DNA of 64,000 nt from Rhodeus uyekii. Taxonomy: Eukaryota; Chordata; Actinopteri; Cypriniformes; Acheilognathidae. Within the stretch, counting starts at the first letter, position 1. Each line of letters opens with the position of its first letter. Shown in pieces: positions 47,453-56,563 of the stretch. The notes under the pieces were generated by a model. It saw nothing but the letters and a program-made list of their open reading frames with translations. It was not told the origin of the DNA and ran no database searches. Both the position numbers and the translations under genes were made by a program. The stretch spans positions 1,454,001 through 1,518,000 of the forward strand of contig JAWRVZ010000004.1 in the NCBI GenBank assembly GCA_037043235.1, given 5' to 3'.

Positions 47453-47580
47453 CATTACATAAAAGCTTCTGTAAACTAGTTTTAACTGAATTTAAAATTC
47501 CTTTTTCTACAATATTTTTCTTCAGTGGAGGATGAATGTTTTCTAATTTAACAAAGATAAAAAAAAAATATATATATATA

Positions 47581-48440
47581 GTCTTGTCTTGTTACATCCG
47601 GGTCAATTATATGTATCATCCTGGTCGTGCATGCTCCTGTCTGTGTCTCATCACTTTACCTGTTAGTCTTGTCAGCTGTTACCAATCCCGTCTTGTATTT
47701 AACCCTCTTGTGTTTCCCTTGTCTTTGTTGGACAAATAAATGTGGTTATGTGGTTGTAACATTCAGTGTATCACTGTGTGTGTGTGGATGCCCTTTCCGT
47801 GTTCTCAGTTCCAAGTATATTTCAAGTTTCGTACAAAGAGTGTGCCGTTTTGGGCCCTGGACATCCCCGACTGCCTGGCCGCTAGTTCCCCTGGCACCAC
47901 CCTTGACACTCCCTTCTGCCTGGCCCCTTGTTCCCCCGGCTCCACCCTGGACACTTTCCCCAGCCTGGCCCCTTGTTCCCCCAGGCACCACCTGGAGACC
48001 GGGGTATACAGAGTCAGGGAGGTCTCCAGGGTGCCCTCCCTCCCACCCACCCGTGTTTTGATGTCTTGTCCTCCTGTCTTGGGTTACCTTATGTTACCAT
48101 AAGGTAACCCTTACGGCATGAGGTCACGCCTTGTGGGAGGGGGCGCTCTCTGTCACAGTCTTGTCTTGTCGCGTCTGTCACATCCGGGTCCCTATCTTCC
48201 AGGTCCTGCATGTTCCTGTCTGTGTCTCATCATTTACCTAAAGTCTTGTCAGCTGTTTCCCATCTACCCCATGTGTATTTATACCCCGTGTTCCCTTTAC
48301 TTTGTCGGATCTTAACCATATGTCGTGTGTGGATGTCTCCCGTGTTCCTTGTTCCAAGGTTATCCTGAGTTTTGCACAAAGAGTGTGCCGTTTTGTTTTC
48401 ATTTGTCAATAAAGTGTTTTCAGCCTCCACATCGTACACA
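47581..48440 (+). mobile_element. Short LTR retroelement in the lrrc15 3' region
   Basis: Two related copies of about 290 bp, 47581-47854 and 48151-48440 (TGTCACAG…TACACA), share cttgtctt-gt, cacatccgggtc, tgcatg-tcctgtctgtgtctcatca and acaaagagtgtgccgtttt. Between them lies a Pro-rich tail made of SPGSTLDT-like modules, ending in a purine tract (gtgggagggggc). The left LTR is degenerate. A 13-bp perfect hairpin sits at 48081-48110. Confidence 0.6.
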
Positions 48441-48844
48441 TCCCATTGTATGACAATAGTATACTATTTCAGTATTTTATGTTTAATTCAGTCTGTTACT
48501 TGCCATTTCATTGTAATTTATTGTGATATTTACTAGCAATAAATACTAGCAACTAGTGAAACCAAACACCATGTTGTTGTTTTTTCACATGACTACATCT
48601 GTTTTTTTCTATTGTCCAATATATTTATATGATGCAGCAATTAACAATATGATATCATGACACCAACAATTAGTTTAGTTCTTTAAAAAAGGTCCTTATG
48701 TTCCCATATAAGAAATACTATTGCTATGAGGGGACCATCATCTATACTTTAGCTTTCCAGAGACATATTCACACAAAAAAAGGCAAAAGAAAAAATTTCT
48801 AATACTGGTCAAAAGGTTTATGTGAAATTAGGATTTGAAAAAAT
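48441..48844. other. Possible distal 3'UTR of lrrc15-like gene
   Basis: AT-rich. An AATAAA at 48538-48543 is a candidate native polyadenylation signal displaced by the LTR element; the right LTR also offers one near 48409. Nothing else recognised. Confidence 0.35.
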
Positions 48845-48911
48845 TACAGAAGGTAATTAAATAAACTGAGAAGTATCTTTGAATAATTATACTAATAGAT
48901 ACCTTAAGAAA

Positions 48912-49885
48912 AGGAAGACTTTCTTCCTTTGCCAGCACCACCAGTGATTCTCGTCTTGCCGACGCCTCCAGTGACTCTTGCCTTGCCGGCGCTTCCTGTG
49001 TCTCTCCTCACCCTGCCTGACCCACCGGCCCTGCCTAACCCACCAGACCCGCCTAAGCTGCCAGTCCCTCCAGCACTAACCTGGACACACTTCTCTGCCT
49101 GTCCCCTTGTTCCCCCGGCTCCACCATGGACACTCTCCACTACCTGGTCCCTTTTTCCTCCTGCCATACCCTGGAGACCATCTTGACTCTGTGTTCCTCG
49201 GTCTCCAGAGTACCCAACCTCCCGCCTTATTATGTTTGTTGTCTTGCCTATGTTTTGATTAGTCTTTTCTTTGCTATGTTTCATGCTGTTTCTTGTTCTA
49301 CGTTCCTTATCGTGTTCTGTCTGGTTCCATGTTAGTTGTGTCCGTTGTTTTGGTTTGTCCCCCTCCAGGTCCCCCGCCCACCCTCCGCAGCTGTCACGTC
49401 TTCTGTGCGAGGACGCGACTACCGGAAGGGGGGGCGTTATGTTACACTTGTTCCTTTCTCTTTGGGTCTTCTTTGTCACTTCCTGTTAGTGAGGTCTTGG
49501 GAACACTTCTTGTTAGTCGTGGCATCTGTGCACTTCCTATCTGTATGGTCATTGTTTCACTGCCTGCACCTGTCGTGATCACTTAATTTTTAGTCTACCC
49601 AGGTGTTTGTCATTACCTTGTGTACAAAACACTCTTCCATTTCCCTTGTGTTTGTCGGTTGTTGAAGTTAATCATGTCTTGTCTCATGTGGATGTCCTGT
49701 CTGCCTGCCGGTCTCCCGAGTTTCCTTGAGTTTATGTTTAGTTCTGTTTATGCACAGGCGTGCTCTTTTTTTGTATTTAAAGTGTTTTGTTTTCGTTTAT
49801 TTTTATTAAAGTGATTTTCAGTTTGAACCCTGCTCCCCTCGTTGTGTCTCTCCGCATCGCACACGGTCCTCACAGATTCATAACA
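48912..49885 (+). mobile_element. 5'-truncated LTR retroelement with Pro-rich tail
   Basis: 48912-49186 encodes a Pro-rich stretch (LPTPPVTLALPALP-like) with cccccggctccaccatggacac modules shared with 47581-48440. A purine tract (ggaaggggggg, 49424-49434) precedes an LTR at 49440-49885. It interrupts the 5' flank of the third LRR copy: flank sequence resumes at 49886. Confidence 0.7.
49440..49885 (+). repeat. LTR, 446 bp
   Basis: Runs TGTTACAC…TTCATAACA (TG…CA) just after the polypurine tract and contains an attaaa-type signal near 49806. No partner LTR seen. Confidence 0.7.
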
Positions 49886-50008
49886 GGTTCAACTTTCTTA
49901 TCTCCTCGAACAGAAAACTGACTGTCCACACCCTTTCTGCTGCCTTATTTATATTTGCTTCTGGGAACACATTCTGAAAAGTCATTCAGCTACAACATAG
50001 ATGAGCAG
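49886..50008 (+). promoter_or_regulatory. Exon 1 region of the third (dead) LRR copy
   Basis: Aligns with 2167-2680 and 55405-55575 (ctgtccacaccctttctg, tatttgcttctgggaacaca, gatgagcag|gtaaat) but lacks the GATA motif because the stretch between tgctgcc and ttatttatattt is deleted. The donor would be at 50009. Its coding exon is the remnant at 54919-55310. Confidence 0.55.
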
Positions 50009-50134
50009 GTAAATGCAATTATTTTACATTTAACGCGACAAATGCAGGAATATGATAGGGAAAACACTACTTATTAACTTTCAGTATTATGATGGAAGGT
50101 AAACATTTTATTTTTCAGAGTATTGTTTTATTTA

Positions 50135-50902
50135 CAGGTAGGTGAAAAAAGAGTTTGCCCCCATCCTGATTTTTTATTTTTGTGCATGTTTGTCAAACTT
50201 AAATGTTTCAGATCATAAAACAAATTTGAATGTTAGTCAAAGATAACACAAGATGCAGTTTTTGTCAAAAAACTCTCAGTACTGGTTTTTGTCTTGGAAC
50301 TCTGCGATGCAGGACATTTTTTTCCCCAATCTCTTTCTTATGATGGAGTAATGAACACTGACCTTAACTGAGGTAAGGGAGGCCTACGGTTCTTTGGATG
50401 TTGTTGTGTGGTCTTTTGCGACCTCTTGGATGATTTGTTGCTGCGCTCTTGGAGTAATTTTGGTCGGCCAGCCTTTCTTGGGAAGGTTCACCACTGTTCC
50501 ATGTTTTTGTCATTTGTGGATAATGGTTCTCACTGTGGTTCGTAATTGCTTCATAACCTTTTCCAGACTGATAAATGTGAAATATGTTCCTTCTCATTTG
50601 TTCCTGAATTTCTTTGGATCTTGGCATGATGTCTAGCTTTTGAAGATCTTTTGGTCTACTTCACTTTGTCATGCAATTTATTTAATGAGAACAGGTGTTG
50701 CATTAATCAGGCCTGGGTGTGGCTAGAGAACAGTTAAGATAAGATAATTACAACTGTCAACCGTCACCAACTTTATTTTGTGCTTACTTGAGTCACATTT
50801 GAGTAATATTTAAAATTGTTTGATGATCTGAAACATTTAAGTGTGACAAACATAAAAACAAAAGAAATCAGGAAAGGGGCAGACACTTTTTTTACACTGC
50901 TG
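50135..50902 (-). mobile_element. Tc1-type transposon, internally deleted
   Basis: TA-flanked with long inverted ends (gtttgccccc-tcctgattttt… and …aggaaaggggcagacac). It inserted in the intron of the third LRR copy. The minus strand holds a transposase N-terminus. Confidence 0.8.
50364..50627 (-). pseudogene. Tc1 transposase N-terminal fragment
   Basis: Opens with MPRSKEIQEQMR and IYQSGKGYEAI, the standard start of a fish Tc1 transposase helix-turn-helix. It continues for about 85 codons with small disruptions; the DDE domain is deleted. Confidence 0.82.
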
Positions 50903-51601
50903 TACAACGACTAATACCACATGTCACTAACGCTGCCTCAGATGTGTGCTTGTCAGAATGTGTAAGTCCTGTTGTGGATGTTCTCTTCATGGTGCAACGC
51001 TATGAAACACGACAATTAAACCCAAACAATTCACAACATTTTGTTACAGTATTGTTCTCTTTATAAACGTTATAAACTGTATGTAATATTATAAAATATA
51101 AAATTATATAAATGCACTGAATCTGAAGATAATCATCCTTTATATCGCAGTAATTCTTAACGAAATGTATTCTATATGAGAAAAATCAAATGTATATAGG
51201 CCATCACAAAATAAAAATTACAAAAATATTAGCACAAAACAAAAGACTAGAAATGCACATGCAAAGTTGTAATCATGAAAGTGTAACTCTAGCACTTCAG
51301 ATCAAATCGGTCCAAAACATAAATCTGGTATGCTCACTTTGATTTTTTCCTTTACGTGCTTCGTGACCGAGGAGTGCACATGGCCATGCTTAGTTGACAA
51401 TCAATAAATTATATTTATTAAATTATAACAAACAATTAATCAATTATTGATTAATCATTAGCATAAGTATTAAGCATACAGTTTACTACTAATACTTGAA
51501 TGACTTAATGTTAGTTGAATGTTTAAAGTTGACCCTAGAAATAAAGTGCTACCATAATTTCACCTTGTTCGAAATGTGACCACACCCATGATATTCATCT
51601 T
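50903..51601. other. Anonymous DNA between Tc1 ends
   Basis: Compared with 2780-2830 and 55690-55730, all of 50135-52157 is extra sequence in this copy. This part shows no recognisable element. Confidence 0.5.
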
Positions 51602-51938
51602 ATGTGCATTTATTGTGAATCTAGACAAACACTAGTATGTAGTTATAAGAGTGTGAGACCCACTGGCCATAGAACAGAAATGTAATCAGTATCAGTTGGC
51701 ATAAAATTTGAGAGATTAAACATGCACACAGAGAGTGATTCATATGTTTTTGTATTAGTAACTGGCAAAATTTGTAGCACTTGCAAAACAGAAGGAAATA
51801 AGTTTGGGTGGGCCCCATATTTATTGAGTAAAAGAGGAACAATCTTTTGGAAGTCATGGTAACCTTTTTTGATAAAGGCATGTCTTGTCATATACCTATA
51901 ATTTGTATTGACAATATAGTCAGCAAAATAATAACAAT
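51602..51938 (+). repeat. Unclassified repeat of about 355 bp, copy 2
   Basis: Diverged copy of 43146-43504 (see there). It lies within inserted DNA between Tc1 termini, which favours a mobile or dispersed repeat over a conserved enhancer. Confidence 0.8.
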
Positions 51939-51959
51939 TAGTTGTTATGTTTTAACAGG

Positions 51960-52157
51960 GACACTTTTTTCATTTTGGATTTTGTTTTCCATTCATAATA
52001 AAAAACATAATTTAACAACTGCATTTTGTGTTTGCTTGTTTTACCTTTAAATAATATTTAAATTGGTTTGATGATCTGAAACATTTAAGTGTGACAAACT
52101 TGCAAAAAAATAAAAAGACATTAGGAAAGGGGCAAACTCTTTTTTCACACCACTGTA
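51960..52157. mobile_element. Tc1-type terminus
   Basis: Contains ctgcattttgtgttt, gtttgatgatctgaaacatt, aagtgtgacaaac and …aaaggggcaaactctttttt…cactgta: one long terminal inverted repeat of the family at 29617 and 50135. Confidence 0.7.
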
Positions 52158-52652
52158 TATGTATTATTTTATTTTATAAATAAAGAAATAAATGATAAAA
52201 ATCACTGCAATGCAATGTGCAATATCTAAGAGATCGATTGACCAAAATGAAAATTCTGTCATTATTCACTCAAGTTATTCTTAACATGCATGAATTTCTT
52301 TCTTCTGTTGAACATAAAGGAAGATATTATGAAGAATTTTGCCAATGTCCGACCAATGTCGGCTTTCTAAATTTGTTGGCTGTCTCATTGATTCTCTTAG
52401 ACCACTGAGGCAGAGCAGAGCAAAACGTTTTTTTTTTTTTTTCACCCTAACAACAAACAGAATGGTGTGCAGAGTGCATCAGAGCAGTATCAATAACAAA
52501 ATTGATTTAAATATTGAACAGGAAAATTGGATCTTTGGTCTCTGAGTCATGGAAACTTTTGGTCTCTGAGTTATGTTATTTTAGATTTTCAGACTACACA
52601 GTTTACTTTGTATAGCTTTGACTAAAAACGTCTCAGGTTACGTATGTAACCA
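52158..52652 (+). other. Intron remnant of the third LRR copy
   Basis: Aligns with 2800-3600 and 55690-56530: a fragment of the fold-back MITE (52238-52355), then ctgagtcatggaaac and gactacacagtttactttgtatagctttgac, the sequence that precedes the coding exon in the intact genes. The DIRS-like element interrupts it at about 52650. Confidence 0.75.
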
Positions 52653-52849
52653 TAGTTCCCTGAGAGGGAACGAGAGCTGCGTCTAAAGCGCTATGGGAAC
52701 ACCTAGTGTTTATTGTTCACTGAAGCACAATCGAACAAAACCATGTGAAAGCATGTGATGATGTCTCAACGTCATGACGTCATGAGCCAGGTGTACAAAG
52801 GCACGCCAAACCCGGAACCGGGAGTACTATAGAAGCCTAGGGGGTGGCC

Positions 52850-53545
52850 CTCGATGGAGGGACCACGCATACCCTGATCGGCACATAGCCGCTCCAACTA
52901 CCAGTGATTGATAGCCAAGAACCGGAAGGTATCAAGGCGTAGATGAGATGAGGTCGATGACCACAAAGAATAGCCCACCAGGGCTATGAGCCACGGCTGA
53001 TGAACACCTTTCTTAAGAAAGAACAGTGTCGAGGTGCACTGAGCGATCTGTGCTAACCGACGAAACCAATAAATTCACAACGCTTAGGGCGGTGGCTCCC
53101 AAGGGAGACCAAGCGCACCCAAATCTGCGCGTAGAGCCTATCGCCCAAGGACCTCCAGAGAAGAGGCCCTCCTAGGAGGGACCGAACGCACCCTGATAGA
53201 GTATCCGGCTGCTGCTGCCATGGAGCCTCTGGCTAAAAGCTGCGAGAAAAAGCTTTTCAAGGAAGAGTGGTGTCGAGGCGCACGGAGCGATCCGTGCTAA
53301 CCAACGAGACCAACAAACACGCTACGCATAGGGAGGTGGCCCCCAGGGGAGACCGAACGCACCCCAATCTGAACGTAGAGCCTTTCACAGAAAGATATAA
53401 CCAGCAACCACTTTCAGGGAGGAGGCCCTCCTCGGACGGACCGAACCCAAACAAGAGCGTAGATAAAGCACCAAAGCACACGGAATGATCCGTGCTGGGA
53501 ACGATACCAAATCTCTAAAGACGCCTAGGGAGATGGCCTCCCAGT
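52850..53545. repeat. Imperfect tandem repeats in DIRS-like element
   Basis: At least six diverged copies of a GC-rich module (ggtggccccc-gggagaccgaacgcacc-gat-gtag) alternate with a second module (gtcgagg-gcac-gagcgat-cgtgctaac). The 1-340 copy carries a different set, so the array length is variable. Confidence 0.75.
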
Positions 53546-53910
53546 GGAGGGCCCCACACACCCTAATGTGTGCATCAAAGACACTGTCTGTTCCTCAGAA
53601 CCGATAAAGCCCGATCCAGGGCCCCGCTTTCTCTTTCTGAAGGAAAAAACCTGGAGTAAAAGATCTACTTTTTCTTTGCTTTTTTTTCAGCTAGGGGACC
53701 CCAAACTAGCTTTTCTTGGTATAGTTTGAACATTCACCCCAGGGCCCAGCAGGACATGCAGGGGCAGGGCAACTGCCCTAAAGCCTCCCAAAGGGGCACC
53801 CAGTGCAGCCTGGTTCTCTCAGGATACCATGGGAGCATATGGGTTTATTTATTTTCTCAGTCAAAATGAAAATACAAAATCCAGCCCCTCAAAGCTGGAT
53901 CAAAGCTTAT

Positions 53911-54418
53911 TTATTCTTTCGCGAAGTGGTAACGACGTCCCGCTCCTCGGAACTGGATCATTGAAACTCGCATCATAATCCGAGTCAGCCTCCTCGAAGA
54001 CTGACAGACAAAATCGAAGTGTAGCAGCCGTTCACAATACTTTTTTCCTAAGGAAAACCCGGCGCTGAGGAGGCAATCTGGACGGCAAAAACCGTTCATC
54101 CAGAATGCCTCTAGGATGTGGGTCTCTGCGCTCAGCCGGCCCCTGAAGACCTAGTCTGGCAGCAGCATGGAACACCACTTCCTTCAACTCTTCAAAGGCT
54201 GGCAACGTAGAGACAACCGAGTTGCCAGTCTCAACACTAACAACATCCAGCTCCTCAGAGCTGGAATGCCTCAGTGAAACGTCATCCCCCGAGTCACCTG
54301 AGCCTGCCCTCGGGCGAGCCGCCTTGCCTCGGAGGAGGGGGGGGATATACCCGAGAGAGGCGGAGACGAGAGCGTGTTTGAATCCAACCCCTCTGCTAGG
54401 TCCATTTGCGATCCCCAC
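53911..54418 (-). pseudogene. DIRS-like gag fragment
   Basis: On the minus strand, acidic Ser-rich codons are followed by AFEELKEVVFHAAARLGLQ and ILDERFLP, which resemble the conserved core of fish DIRS gag (LGLEW…LDERFL). Frames are interrupted near 54030 and a short frame continues to 53911. No RT or recombinase remains. Confidence 0.5.
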
Positions 54419-54918
54419 GACAAGGATCGCAGCAGCGCCTCAGCGGCAGCAGGTCCAGAGCCGCGGGGACCACGAGTCCAAGCAGCTTTCTCAAAAAACT
54501 GCCAGGCGGGAACGACGCGTTCGCGGCGGGAGCCGTTCACAGTCTACACAGGCAGCGCACTCGAGTGGAGTGTCCCTGCCTGAAATAAAGCGCGGGCAGG
54601 GAGGTGCACAAGGTTTAAACTCTGCCATGTATAACTTTCCCCTGTTCTTTTAAACTAGACTTTCCCTACTAGTTGAACAAACAGATAGGCAAACACACGT
54701 TTCGCTCTAGTGCTTGTGAAGACACTAAAAGCTCCCGGTTCCGAGTTTGGCGTGCCTTTGTACACCTGGCTCATGACGTCATGACTTTCACACGGTTTTG
54801 TTCGATTGTGCTTCAGTGAACAATAAACACTAGGCGTTCCCAAAGCGCTTTGGACGCAGCTCTCGTTCCCTCTCAGGGAACTACATTTGCTCTTAATGTT
54901 TTGTTCTGCAACCGGCAT

Positions 54919-55310
54919 ATGCATTTAAAAGTGCACTGGTATTCATTTATACACTTGTGCACTTGCACTGAAGCTGCACTGAAGATGTATGTCCACCAGG
55001 TGTAGACTGCAAAAATAAGATGTGCATGACAAAAGTGAGTCAGCAATCCCACAAAAACTGAAAGATGGAGCCAATATCCTTTTTTTTTTTTTTTAAACAG
55101 TAACATTACTGTCACATCAAAAGGACCCTCAGTTAATTACCACAACACCAACTACTCAACTCACAACTTTGCTTCTAACCGCAAAGACACTTACCACCAC
55201 TGCTACGATAACAACTCTGAAGGCTTCATCATTCCTCACCACCATATCAACAACTATTTAACCAACTACTGCCACCCTAACAACCACATTAGTCCCACAA
55301 TATCAACATC
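54919..55310 (+). pseudogene. LRR-mucin pseudogene exon lacking all LRRs (arm B)
   Basis: Twin of 1689-2085 with the same lost A after the start codon and the same deletion from the first LRR into the Thr-rich stalk. Both lesions therefore predate the segmental duplication. This is the coding remnant of the third family copy, whose exon 1 is at 49945-50008. Confidence 0.85.
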
Positions 55311-55490
55311 TTAAAAAGATGACAGAAGAGAATTAACTAAACTGAGAAGTATATTTAAATAACTGTATTTTGAGATACAGTTTGAAAGGGAGTTTGATGG
55401 TTCCACTTTCATATCTCCTCAAACAGAAAACAAACTGTCCACACCCTTTCTGATGCCCCATCGCCATGCTGTAAACACTTGGGACATGTA

Positions 55491-55575
55491 GATAAGAGTA
55501 GAGCACTACATATATTTATATTTGCTTCTGGGAACACATTCTGAAAAGTCATTCAGCTTCAACAGAGATGAGTAG
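55491..55575 (+). promoter_or_regulatory. Putative promoter and non-coding exon 1 of LRR-mucin gene B
   Basis: GATA motif agataag (55490-55496), TATA-like tatatttata (55511-55520), conserved short exon and donor …gtag|gtaaat at 55575/55576. The acceptor ends at 56559. No MITE separates this block from upstream sequence, unlike copy A. Confidence 0.55.
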
Positions 55576-56559
55576 GTAAATTTAATTTATTTTACATTTA
55601 ATGAAACAAATTCAGGAATGCAACAGGGAAATAATTGCTTGCTAGCTTTCAGTATTGTGAAGGAGAGAAAACGTTTTATTTCTTCAGACTATCATTTTAT
55701 TTATGTTTTATTTTATAAATTAAGTATACAATATAGTCACTGCGATGCAATAAGCAATATCTGAGAGACTGATTAACTGACCAAAAATTATTCACTCAAG
55801 TTATTCTTAACATGCATTCATTTATTTTTTCTTTTGAACATAAAGGAAGATATTATGAATAATTTTGTTAATCAGACAGTTGATGGTATCCACTGACTTC
55901 CAGGACAGACAGAAAGAAAATAAAAACACTATGGAAGTCATTGGGGACAAGAAACTCATTGCTTAACCTCATTCTTCAAATTATCTTCTTGTCTTTTCAG
56001 CACAAGAAAGAAAATCATACAGGCTTAAATAAATTGAGGGTGAGTAAATAATGACAGGGTTTTCATTTTTGGGTGAACTATCCCTTTTAAGATGTATTTA
56101 ACATTAGTAACTAATGGCCCATAACTATTTTTATTTTTTTTTAATTTGTTTGTTTGTTTGCTTGTTTGTTTGTTTGTTTGTTTGTTTTGGGGGGTGCAAT
56201 TGTTCTTTTTCTTTTATATTTTATAATACACTTTAACCTTCTGTCAGACCACTGAGGCAGAGCAGCCTAAAAATGTTGTTTTAACACTGTCACCCTAACA
56301 ACAGACAAATGCGTGTGTGTAGTAGAGTACAACAGAGCAGAAAATCAAATCAAATCAAAAGAATCAAATATTGCATGGGAAAATTGGGCTGTTTCTAAAT
56401 ATTGAGGGTTATTTGTCCCTCTCAGTGTCTTTTGGTCCCTGAGTCATGGAAACATAAGTTATCTTATTGTGTTATTTTATATTTTCAGACTATACAGTTT
56501 GCTTTGTATAGCTTTGAACTAAAACCTAAATTTGCTGTTAACGTTTTTTTCTTCAACAG
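55576..56559 (+). other. 5'UTR intron of LRR-mucin gene B
   Basis: Matches 2681-3638 and includes the fold-back MITE (55777-56092) and a (GTTT)n-like run (about 56148-56186). No coding sequence. Confidence 0.5.
55777..56092. mobile_element. Fold-back MITE of cyprinid type (arm B)
   Basis: Same insertion as 2882-3196, inherited through the segmental duplication. Confidence 0.75.
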
Positions 56560-56563
56560 GAAA

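Larger units (their letters stand above)
52653..54883 (-). mobile_element. DIRS-like non-autonomous retroelement with inverted terminal repeats
   Basis: Ends are inverted copies of about 170 bp (52653-52825 and 54715-54883), reading inward tagttccctgagagggaacg and including ttgttcactgaagcacaatc and tcatgacgtcatgagccagg. No target duplication is evident. The interior has tandem repeats (52850-53545) and a gag-like minus-strand frame. The DIRS call is by relation to 16848-24835. It sits in the end of the intron of the third LRR copy. Confidence 0.65.

Noticed and set aside
47627..48102. Pro/Cys-rich frames of 120-144 codons
   Set aside because: They span LTR and Pro-rich tail modules of a retroelement, not a host gene.
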